Source of the DNA: Oscillospiraceae bacterium
GTDB taxonomy: Bacteria > Bacillota > Clostridia > Oscillospirales > Oscillospiraceae
Assembly: GCA_017416325.1 (NCBI GenBank)
Contig: JAFQCV010000019.1
Coordinates: 1 to 45,519 of the forward strand
DNA length: 45,519 nucleotides
Direction: 5' to 3'
Position numbers and translations under genes: made by a program. Position 1 is the stretch's first letter; each line of letters opens with the position of its first letter. Shown one piece after another: positions 15,880-22,884 of the stretch. Below the pieces are notes generated by a model. The model worked only from the letters and a program-made list of their open reading frames with translations, searched no databases and was not told the DNA's origin.

Positions 15880-17301
15880 ATGGGAGGATTTTTTGGCATC
15901 GCATCCAAGCAGGACTGCATGATGGATGTGTTCTTCGGCGTGGATTATCATTCCCATTTGGGTACCCGCCGGGGCGGCATGGCCGCCTGGGACAAGGAGA
16001 TCGGTCTGCAGAGAAAGATCCACAGCATCGAAAACTCTCCGTTCCGCACCAAGTTTGAGCATATTTTTGACGAGATGCAGGGTACGTCCGTGATCGGCTG
16101 TATCAGCGATTCAGACCCTCAGCCCCTGCTGATCCGCTCTAAGCTGGGCACTTTTGCCTTGACTACCGTAGGCATTGTAAACAACTCCGACCAGCTGATC
16201 CAGGATTATATGGAGCATGGCGGACATTTTGATTCCATGACCGGCGGCAAGATCAACGCCAACGAGCTGATCGCCTCTTTGATCAGCTTAAAGTCCAATT
16301 TTGTAGAGGGCATCCAGTTCGTCCAGCAGGTGGTGGAAGGTACTGCCAATATTCTGATTTTGACGGATGAAGGCCATCTGATCGCCGCCCGGGACAAGCT
16401 GGGCCGAATCCCTGTGCAGATCGGCAAAAACGAAGACGGCTACTGCGCCAGCTTCGAAGAATTTGCCTTTACCAAGCTGGGCTTTGAAAAGGTCTGTGAG
16501 CTTGGCCCCGGCGAGATCGTAGAGCTGACCCCAGACTCCATGACCCAGCTGGCTGCCCCCGGTACGGAAATGCGGATGTGCGCCTTCCTGTGGTCCTATT
16601 ACGGCTATCCCACCTCTACCTACGAAGGCATCAATGTGGAAGCCATGCGTTACCGCAACGGCGCCGCCATTGCGGAACGGGATATGGAGCAGGGCCGCAC
16701 CATGGAGATCGACTATGTAGGCGGTGTTCCTGATTCCGGTACGCCCCACGCCATCGGCTATGCCAACCGCACCGGCAAGGCTTTTGCCAGAGCCTTTATC
16801 AAGTACACCCCCACCTGGTCCCGGAGCTTTACCCCCGCCAAGCAGTCCGACCGGAAAAAAGTGGCGAAAATGAAGCAGATCCCGGTGCATGAGTTGATCC
16901 AGAACAAGCATCTGCTGTTTGTGGACGATTCCATCGTCCGGGGCACGCAGCTGCAGGAAACCGTAGATTTTCTTTACGAAAACGGCGCCAAGAGCGTCCA
17001 TATGCGCTCTGCCTGCCCGCCTATCATGTATAGCTGCAAATATCTCAATTTCTCCCGTTCTACCAGCGATATGGATCTGATCTCCCGCCGGGTGATCGTA
17101 GAGCTGGAGGGCGAAGAGGGTTTAAAGCATATTGAAGAATATGCCGACGGCAACACCGAGCGAGGCAAGGCCATGCGCGCCGCCATCCGGGACAAGTTCA
17201 AATTTGACTCTTTGGGCTTCCAGACGGTAGACGGCGTGGTTAAGGCCATCGGCCTGGACAAATGCAAGCTGTGTACCTACTGCTGGAACGGCAAAGAATG
17301 A
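15880..17301 (+). CDS. purF: Amidophosphoribosyltransferase lacking the N-terminal nucleophile cysteine
   Basis: Makes 5-phosphoribosylamine from PRPP, committing flux to purines; 473 residues. The PRT half is canonical, with LLFVDDSIVRGTQLQ (about 345-359) as PRPP loop. All four Fe-S ligands of the Bacillus-type enzyme can be placed: C234, C386, C465 and C468. The glutaminase half is not canonical. It starts MGGFFGIA where the family has (propeptide-)CGVFGI, so the Ntn nucleophile is Gly. The HRGQ region is HLGTRR and the NG oxyanion motif is not visible (VGIVNNSD). No in-frame upstream start adds a Cys. It may use free ammonia or a separate glutaminase subunit (inference). Ribosome binding site GAAGGAG. 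Confidence 0.9.
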   Translation: MGGFFGIASKQDCMMDVFFGVDYHSHLGTRRGGMAAWDKEIGLQRKIHSIENSPFRTKFEHIFDEMQGTSVIGCISDSDPQPLLIRSKLGTFALTTVGIVNNSDQLIQDYMEHGGHFDSMTGGKINANELIASLISLKSNFVEGIQFVQQVVEGTANILILTDEGHLIAARDKLGRIPVQIGKNEDGYCASFEEFAFTKLGFEKVCELGPGEIVELTPDSMTQLAAPGTEMRMCAFLWSYYGYPTSTYEGINVEAMRYRNGAAIAERDMEQGRTMEIDYVGGVPDSGTPHAIGYANRTGKAFARAFIKYTPTWSRSFTPAKQSDRKKVAKMKQIPVHELIQNKHLLFVDDSIVRGTQLQETVDFLYENGAKSVHMRSACPPIMYSCKYLNFSRSTSDMDLISRRVIVELEGEEGLKHIEEYADGNTERGKAMRAAIRDKFKFDSLGFQTVDGVVKAIGLDKCKLCTYCWNGKE

Positions 17302-17306
17302 CGAAC

Positions 17307-17382
17307 AATTAGGAATGAGAAATGAGGAATTAGAAATTTTTCTATGCCTCAGCTCCTAATTCCTAACTCCTAATTCCTAATT
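17307..17382. repeat. AATTAGGAAT/ATTCCTAATT inverted-repeat element, empty copy 1
   Basis: Left arm contains AATTAGGAATGAGAAATGAG; right arm contains repeated CTAATTCCTAA; a ~20-nt AT-rich loop separates them. It lies between purF and purM, immediately before the purM ribosome binding site. The same arms flank the four-helix-bundle gene at 21174. Confidence 0.82.
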
Positions 17383-17403
17383 CACAAAAAGGAGCTTTTT
17401 ACT

Positions 17404-18456
17404 ATGGATCACAAGAACTCCCATTCCGCCAGCTACGCCGCTGCCGGCGTGGATATCACAGCCGGTTACAAGGCTGTGGAGCTGATGAAAAAGCACGTTG
17501 CCCGGACCCGTAACGAAGGTTGTCTGGACGATGTGGGCGGCTTCGGCGGCTGCTTCGGTTTGGATCTTACCGGGATCGAGGAGCCTGTTCTGGTCTCCGG
17601 CACCGATGGCTGCGGCACCAAGGTGAAGCTGGCTATCCTCATGGACAAGCACGATACCATCGGTATCGACGCGGTTGCCATGTGCGTCAACGATATTATC
17701 TGCTGCGGCGCAAAGCCCCTGTTCTTCCTGGACTACATCGCCTGCGGCAAGAATTATCCCGAAAAGATCGCCCAGATCGTTGCCGGCGTGGCAGAAGGCT
17801 GTGTCCAGTCCGGCGCGGCCCTGATCGGCGGCGAAACTGCCGAGCATCCCGGTCTGATGCCCCTGGAGGATTACGACCTGGCTGGCTTTGCTGTAGGTGT
17901 GGTGGATAAGAAGAAGATCCTGGACAACACCAAAATGGCAGAAGGTGACGTTGTCATCGCCCTGGCTTCCACCGGCATCCACAGCAACGGCTTCAGCCTG
18001 TGCCGCCGGGTGTTTAATATCGACAACAATCCTCCCCATCTTTACACTCCCCGGGAGGCGCTAAACGGCCGCTCCATTGCCGAGGCGCTGCTGGAGCCCA
18101 CCCGGATCTATGTCAAGAGTATTCTGGCTCTGCTTAACAAGGTGGATGTAAAGGGCATCTCCCATATTACCGGCGGCGGCTTTTATGAAAACATTCCCCG
18201 CAGCATCCCCGACGGCCTGTGCGCCAAGATCGACAAGGCTTCTGTCAAGGTGCTGCCCGTCTTCGATCTGATCGCTTCCTGGGGCAACATCCCTGAGCGG
18301 GATATGTTCAACACCTACAATATGGGTGTTGGCATGAGTGTTGTGGTTCCCGCCGCCCAGGTGGAAACCGCTTTGGAAATTCTGAAAGCCAACGGTGAAG
18401 ACGCCTACGTGATCGGTCAGATTATCAAGGGCGAAGAAAAGGTGATCCTGGAATGA
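17404..18456 (+). CDS. purM: Phosphoribosylformylglycinamidine cyclo-ligase (AIR synthetase)
   Basis: ATP-dependent ring closure of FGAM to AIR; 350 residues, normal. SYAAAGVDI near the N-terminus, then SGTDGCGTKVKLA (about 60-72), GGETAEHPG (about 141-149), STGIHSNGFSL and HITGGGFYENIPR match the PurM/PurL ATP-binding superfamily. AAAAAGGAG ribosome binding site sits at the edge of the inverted-repeat element. Its stop overlaps the purN start by four bases (ATGA). Confidence 0.96.
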   Translation: MDHKNSHSASYAAAGVDITAGYKAVELMKKHVARTRNEGCLDDVGGFGGCFGLDLTGIEEPVLVSGTDGCGTKVKLAILMDKHDTIGIDAVAMCVNDIICCGAKPLFFLDYIACGKNYPEKIAQIVAGVAEGCVQSGAALIGGETAEHPGLMPLEDYDLAGFAVGVVDKKKILDNTKMAEGDVVIALASTGIHSNGFSLCRRVFNIDNNPPHLYTPREALNGRSIAEALLEPTRIYVKSILALLNKVDVKGISHITGGGFYENIPRSIPDGLCAKIDKASVKVLPVFDLIASWGNIPERDMFNTYNMGVGMSVVVPAAQVETALEILKANGEDAYVIGQIIKGEEKVILE

Positions 18457-19076
18457 AGCGGATCGCTGTTCTGGTTTCCGGCGGCGGCACAAACCTACAG
18501 GCCTTGATCGACGCGCAAGCCCGGGGCGAGCTGGGCGGCGGCGAAATTGCTGCCGTCATCTCCACGAAGCCCGGTGCCTACGCGCTGGAACGCGCCGCAA
18601 ACGCCGGCATTGCGGGTTTTGTTCTTCCCCGAAAAGAATTTGAATCCAATAAAGCCATTACGGTGGCATTGGTAGAGCTTCTGCGGAAGCTTGACATCCA
18701 CTTGGTAGTGCTGGCAGGCTGCATGACCATCTTCACAAACGAACTGGTGGCTGCTTATCCCAACGCCATTATGAATGTCCATCCGGCGCTGATCCCCTCC
18801 TTCTGCGGACCCGGCTATTACGGTCTGCGGGTCCACGAAGAAGCCATTAAATACGGCGTGAAGCTTTCCGGCGCAACGGTGCATTTTGTCAGTGAAGAAT
18901 GTGACGGCGGCCCTATCATCGCCCAAAAGGCAGTAGAGGTCCGTTCCGACGACACCCCCGAAGTGCTGCAAAAGCGGATCATGGAGCAGGCCGAATGGAA
19001 GCTGCTTCCCGAAGCGGTAAAGGCCTTCTGCGAAGACCGCATCCGCGTCGATGGCCGCACCGTTATTATTAGATAA
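18453..19076 (+). CDS. purN: Phosphoribosylglycinamide formyltransferase (10-formyl-THF dependent)
   Basis: Transfers formyl from 10-formyl-THF to GAR; 207 residues. SGGGTNLQA at the N-terminus binds the phosphate. Catalytic Asn-His lie in NVHPALIPS (about 108-116) and the Asp in VSEECDGGPII (about 149-159). Translationally coupled to purM. It drains the 10-formyl-THF made by Fhs, linking this operon to the start of the window. Confidence 0.95.
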   Translation: MKRIAVLVSGGGTNLQALIDAQARGELGGGEIAAVISTKPGAYALERAANAGIAGFVLPRKEFESNKAITVALVELLRKLDIHLVVLAGCMTIFTNELVAAYPNAIMNVHPALIPSFCGPGYYGLRVHEEAIKYGVKLSGATVHFVSEECDGGPIIAQKAVEVRSDDTPEVLQKRIMEQAEWKLLPEAVKAFCEDRIRVDGRTVIIR

Positions 19077-19077
19077 A

Positions 19078-19120
19078 AAGCCTTCTCCTTGAGGAGAAGC
19101 CTATGCGGCGGCGCCGCATG
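19078..19120. repeat. Short R1-type hairpin fragment
   Basis: CTTCTCCTTGAGGAGAAG, identical to the first hairpin of the R1 elements, is followed by ATGCGGC-GGC-GCCGCAT. It appears to be a truncated or minimal R1 relative between purN and purO. Confidence 0.6.
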
Positions 19121-19144
19121 AAATAAAAATTGGAGGTCATCCAA

Positions 19145-19858
19145 ATGAATGTCTATGAGATCGGCTCTATGGCCGAAAAGCTGGCAAACAACACCTATCC
19201 CGGCCGCGGCATCGTTCTGGGCATCACCCCCGACGGCAAGAAAGCCGTTGCCGCTTACTTCATCATGGGCCGCTCCGTCAACTCCCGTAACCGCGTTTTC
19301 GCGCTGGAGAGCGATGGCATCCGCACGGAGGCTCATGACCCCAGCCTGATGAAAGATCCTCATCTGATCATCTATCATCCCGTCCGGGAGCTGGGCAAGG
19401 GCCTCATCGTCACCAACGGCGACCAGACTGATACCATTTGGGAGTATGCTGCCCGGGGCGAAAGCTGGGAAGCCGCTCTGCGCACCCGCATGTTTGAAGA
19501 TGACGGTCCCAACTGGACCCCCCGTATTTCCGGCCTGCAGGCCGGTGACGGCAGCTACAAGATGTCTATTTTGAAGGCTGCCGATCCGGAAGGAACGAAC
19601 TGCGCCCGGTTCTTCTGGGAGTATCCTGCCACCGCCGGTCTGGGTCATTTCCTGCACACCTATGTGTGCGACGGCAATCCCGTGATCCCCACCTTCCAGG
19701 GTGAGCCGGAACGGGTCGCCATTCCTGCCGATATCGAAGCTTTCACCAAGGAATTGTGGGAAAACCTGAACGAGAACAACAAGATTTCCCTGTTTGTCCG
19801 CTACACCGACATGGCTACCGGTGAGTATCAGCAGAGGATCATTAATAAACACTGCTAA
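19145..19858 (+). CDS. purO: IMP cyclohydrolase, PurO type
   Basis: Closes FAICAR to IMP, the last step of de novo synthesis. The 237-residue protein resembles the archaeal-type PurO fold, not the MGS-like domain of bifunctional PurH. PGRGIVLG (about 19-26), YFIMGRSVNSRNRVF (about 38-52), NGDQTD and a C-terminal FVRYTD are typical. TTG at 19130 is in frame, but GGAGG before the ATG at 19145 fixes the start. A stand-alone AICAR transformylase follows, so together they replace bifunctional PurH. Confidence 0.9.
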   Translation: MNVYEIGSMAEKLANNTYPGRGIVLGITPDGKKAVAAYFIMGRSVNSRNRVFALESDGIRTEAHDPSLMKDPHLIIYHPVRELGKGLIVTNGDQTDTIWEYAARGESWEAALRTRMFEDDGPNWTPRISGLQAGDGSYKMSILKAADPEGTNCARFFWEYPATAGLGHFLHTYVCDGNPVIPTFQGEPERVAIPADIEAFTKELWENLNENNKISLFVRYTDMATGEYQQRIINKHC

Positions 19859-19860
19859 AC

Positions 19861-19939
19861 AATTAGGAATAAGAAATGAGGAATTATTTTTCCGAATCCT
19901 CGCTACCAATTCCTAATTCCTAACTCCTAATTCCTAATT
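19861..19939. repeat. AATTAGGAAT/ATTCCTAATT inverted-repeat element, empty copy 2
   Basis: Same design and orientation as 17307-17382: AATTAGGAATAAGAAATGAG left arm, ~25-nt middle, and repeated TTCCTAA/CTCCTAA right arm ending at the purH ribosome binding site. Confidence 0.82.
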
Positions 19940-19955
19940 TTTGGAGGTCCTATCT

Positions 19956-21140
19956 ATGAAAACTTTTGAGTTAAAGTACGGCTGCAACCCCAATCAGAAG
20001 CCTGCTTCTGTGTATATGCATGACGAAACCGAGCTGCCCTTTGAGATCCTCAACGGTCGCCCCGGCTACATCAACTTTATGGATGCCCTGAACTCCTGGC
20101 AGCTGGTCAAGGAGCTAAAGGAAGCTACAGGCATGGCCTGCGCCACTTCTTTCAAGCATGTTTCTCCCACCTCTGCCGCTGTTGGCAAGGTTCTCCCTCC
20201 GGAGCTGAAGAAGGCCTGCTTCGTAGAAGACATCCAGGGTCTGGACGAGAATCCCCTGGCCTGCGCCTATGTCCGCGCCCGTGGCACGGACCGGATGTGC
20301 AGCTTTGGCGACTGGGTCGCCCTGTCTGACGAGTGCGACGCCCTCACCGCTTCTTTGATCGCGCCCGAGGTTTCTGACGGCGTCATCGCTCCCGGCTACA
20401 CCGAGGAAGCTCTGGCGATCCTGAAAACTAAGCGCAAGGGCAGCTACAATGTGGTTAAGATCGACCCCAACTACATTCCCGATGCCCAGGAGCGCAAGCA
20501 GGTCTACGGCATCACCTTTGAACAGGGCCGCAACAATTTTAAGATCGGCAACCATCTGCTGGAAAACATCGTTACCGCCAACAAGGACCTGCCGGAAAGC
20601 GCCAAGGTCGACCTGATCGTAGCCCTGATCACCTTGAAGTACACCCAGTCTAACTCCGTTTGCTATGCTTACGACGGTCAGGCTATCGGCGTTGGCGCCG
20701 GTCAGCAGAGCCGTATCCACTGCACCCGGCTTGCAGGCTCCAAGGCAGACACCTGGTTCCTGCGCCAGCATCCCAAGACCCTGGCTCTGCAGTTTAGAGA
20801 GGATCTGGGCCGGGCAAACCGGGACAATGTTATCGATGGCTACATCAATGGCAACGAAGAGGATGTCTGTGAAGATGGTATCTGGCAGAACTACTTCACC
20901 GTCCGTCCCGAGCGGCTGACTGAAGAAGACAAGAAAGCCTGGCTGTCCACCCGTCAGAATGTGGCTCTGGGCAGCGACGCCTTCTTCCCCTTCTCCGACA
21001 ACATCAAGCGCGCTTATGCTTCCGGCGTTAAGTACATCGCCGAACCCGGCGGCTCCATCCGGGACGACCTGGTTATTGAAGAATGTGACAAGAAGGGCAT
21101 GGTCATGGCCTTCACCGGTATGCGCCTGTTCCATCACTAA
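19956..21140 (+). CDS. purH: AICAR transformylase (stand-alone PurH transformylase)
   Basis: Formylates AICAR with 10-formyl-THF to FAICAR; 394 residues, matching the single-function clostridial enzyme and lacking the N-terminal IMP cyclohydrolase domain. YGCNPNQKPA at the start, SFKHVSPTSAA (about 66-76, with the catalytic Lys-His pair), GVIAPGY, and near-C-terminal SDAFFPFSDNI and GGSIRDD match the family. ATG at 19956 is chosen by TTGGAGG; a TTG at 19941 overlaps it. Pairs with purO. Confidence 0.94.
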   Translation: MKTFELKYGCNPNQKPASVYMHDETELPFEILNGRPGYINFMDALNSWQLVKELKEATGMACATSFKHVSPTSAAVGKVLPPELKKACFVEDIQGLDENPLACAYVRARGTDRMCSFGDWVALSDECDALTASLIAPEVSDGVIAPGYTEEALAILKTKRKGSYNVVKIDPNYIPDAQERKQVYGITFEQGRNNFKIGNHLLENIVTANKDLPESAKVDLIVALITLKYTQSNSVCYAYDGQAIGVGAGQQSRIHCTRLAGSKADTWFLRQHPKTLALQFREDLGRANRDNVIDGYINGNEEDVCEDGIWQNYFTVRPERLTEEDKKAWLSTRQNVALGSDAFFPFSDNIKRAYASGVKYIAEPGGSIRDDLVIEECDKKGMVMAFTGMRLFHH

Positions 21141-21143
21141 GCC

Positions 21144-21175
21144 AATTAGGAATTAGAAATGAGGAATTAGGAATT
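21144..21175 (+). repeat. Left arm of the gene-carrying inverted-repeat element
   Basis: AATTAGGAATTAGAAATGAG followed by GAATTAGGAATT, nearly identical to the left arms of the two empty copies. It starts three bases after the purH stop. The arm supplies purine-rich AGGA sequences immediately before the start of the four-helix-bundle gene. Confidence 0.85.
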
Positions 21176-21530
21176 GGGTTCGAACGAAGTGAAAGTAAAA
21201 AGTCTTGTCTTTGCAAAAAGAATTGTCCAAGCATATCAGTATCTGTGTAAGGACAAAAAAGAATTCATTCTTTCAAAACAACTGCTTCGTTGCGGAACCA
21301 GTATTGGTGCAAATGTTGCAGAAGCCCAATACGGAATCAGTCGGAAGGATTTCTTAAACAAACTGTATATCGCCCTGAAAGAATGTGCGGAAACCTTATA
21401 CTGGCTGGAATTGCTTGCTTCTTGTCATTATTTATCCGAGTCGGAATACCAATCCCTATATGCAGATTGCAATGAATTAAGAAAACTTCTTTCCTCTATT
21501 ACAAAAACCATACGTGATACTCTGCCGTAA
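21174..21530 (+). CDS. Four-helix-bundle protein (23S rRNA intervening-sequence protein family)
   Basis: A 118-residue all-helical protein of the S23/IVS-protein family, structurally related to the Avd proteins of diversity-generating retroelements. The core SKQLLRCGTSIGANVAEA (about 34-51), then SRKDFLNKLYIALKECAET and YWLELL are diagnostic. Family members are encoded in intervening sequences of 23S rRNA genes, but here the gene sits in the purine operon between purH and purD. No ATG is available. TTG at 21174 lies in the repeat arm; GTG at 21189 is an alternative. Its composition is more AT-rich than its neighbours, suggesting acquisition with the element. Molecular function unknown; no reverse transcriptase nearby. 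Confidence 0.85.
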   Translation: MGSNEVKVKSLVFAKRIVQAYQYLCKDKKEFILSKQLLRCGTSIGANVAEAQYGISRKDFLNKLYIALKECAETLYWLELLASCHYLSESEYQSLYADCNELRKLLSSITKTIRDTLP

Positions 21531-21544
21531 TTATATTCTGCAAA

Positions 21545-21594
21545 GGATTAGGAGTAGGATAAATTCCTAACTCCTAATTCCTAATTCCTAATTT
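21545..21594 (+). repeat. Right arm of the gene-carrying inverted-repeat element
   Basis: GGATTAGGAGTAGGAT, then repeated TTCCTAACTCCTAATTCCTA units, complementary to the left arm at 21144-21175 and matching the right arms of the empty copies. It ends at the purD ribosome binding site (TTTTGGAGG). Confidence 0.85.
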
Positions 21595-21606
21595 TGGAGG
21601 TCATTC

Positions 21607-22872
21607 ATGAAGCTTTTAGTAGTCGGCGGCGGTGGCCGGGAACACGCCATTATCCGCTCTTTGAAGAAAAATCCCGATGTAGAAACCATTTACGCTGCCC
21701 CCGGTAACGGCGGCATCGCGCAAGACGCCATCTGCGTGCCCATTGGCGCAACGGAAATTGAAAAAATCGTGGCTTTTGCCACCGAGAATAAGATCGACTA
21801 CGCAGTCGTCGCCCCGGATGATCCCCTGGTCCTTGGCTGTGTGGACGCCCTGGAAGAAAAGGGTATCCCCTGCTTCGGCCCCCGGGCCAACGCTGCCATC
21901 ATCGAAGGCAGCAAGGCTTTCTCCAAGAATTTGATGAAGAAGTACGGCATCCCCACCGCTACTTACGAGATCTTCACTGACCTTCCCAAGGCTCTGGAAT
22001 ATCTGGAAACTGCCCCCATGCCCACCGTGGTCAAGGCCGACGGTCTGGCGCTGGGCAAGGGCGTCATCATCGCCCAGACCCGGGAAGAAGCCAAGCAGGC
22101 CGTTACCGACATGATGGCTAACGCCAAGTTCGGCAAATCCGGCTCCACGGTGGTCATTGAGGAGTTCCTCACAGGCCCCGAGGTTTCCGTCCTCGCCTTT
22201 ACCGACGGTAAGGTAGTGCGTCCCATGGTATCCTCCATGGATCACAAGCGCGCCGGGGACAACGATACGGGTCTGAACACCGGCGGTATGGGCACCATCG
22301 CCCCCAACCCCTACTATACCGAGGATATTGCCAAGCAGTGCATGAAAGAGATCTTCCTGCCCACCATCCGGGCCATGAAGAAAGAAAAGCGCACCTTCAA
22401 GGGCTGCCTGTACTTTGGCCTGATGCTGACCCCCAATGGCCCCAAGGTCATTGAGTACAACTGCCGGTTCGGCGATCCCGAAACCCAGGTGGTGCTGCCC
22501 CTGCTGAAAAGCGATCTTCTGACCATTATGATGGCATGTACCAATGGCACTTTGGCCAAAACCCCTGTCCGCTTCGCCAAAAAGCACGCCTGCTGCGTCA
22601 TTAAGGCATCCAAGGGCTATCCTGAAAGCTACAAAAAGGGTTATAAGCTGAGCATGTCCGACCGGGCAGCCAGGGCTACCTTTGTTGCCGGCGCTAAGCT
22701 GGAGAACGGAAAGCTGCTCACCGCCGGCGGCCGGGTCACCGGCACCACCGCCGTCCGGGGCACTCTGGAGGACGCCATTACCGCTGCCTACCGGCTCAGC
22801 GCCGGTGTCAAATTCGCCAACGCCTACAGCCGCAGCGATATCGGTCAGAAAGCACTGGCTGCTAAGAAATAA
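21607..22872 (+). CDS. purD: Phosphoribosylamine--glycine ligase
   Basis: ATP-grasp enzyme joining phosphoribosylamine and glycine to GAR; 421 residues. VVGGGGREHA at the N-terminus, KADGLALGKGV (about 139-149), NTGGMGTIAP (about 224-233) and EYNCRFGDPETQ (about 287-298) are hallmark motifs. TTTTGGAGG precedes the ATG and directly follows the repeat arm. It uses the unstable product of PurF from the same operon. purL starts 12 nt downstream. Confidence 0.96.
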   Translation: MKLLVVGGGGREHAIIRSLKKNPDVETIYAAPGNGGIAQDAICVPIGATEIEKIVAFATENKIDYAVVAPDDPLVLGCVDALEEKGIPCFGPRANAAIIEGSKAFSKNLMKKYGIPTATYEIFTDLPKALEYLETAPMPTVVKADGLALGKGVIIAQTREEAKQAVTDMMANAKFGKSGSTVVIEEFLTGPEVSVLAFTDGKVVRPMVSSMDHKRAGDNDTGLNTGGMGTIAPNPYYTEDIAKQCMKEIFLPTIRAMKKEKRTFKGCLYFGLMLTPNGPKVIEYNCRFGDPETQVVLPLLKSDLLTIMMACTNGTLAKTPVRFAKKHACCVIKASKGYPESYKKGYKLSMSDRAARATFVAGAKLENGKLLTAGGRVTGTTAVRGTLEDAITAAYRLSAGVKFANAYSRSDIGQKALAAKK

Positions 22873-22884
22873 GGAGGAATCCCC

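Noticed and set aside
21174-21530. Diversity-generating retroelement Avd gene
   Set aside because: The protein is related to Avd, but there is no reverse transcriptase, template repeat or variable target gene nearby; the IVS-protein family fits better.
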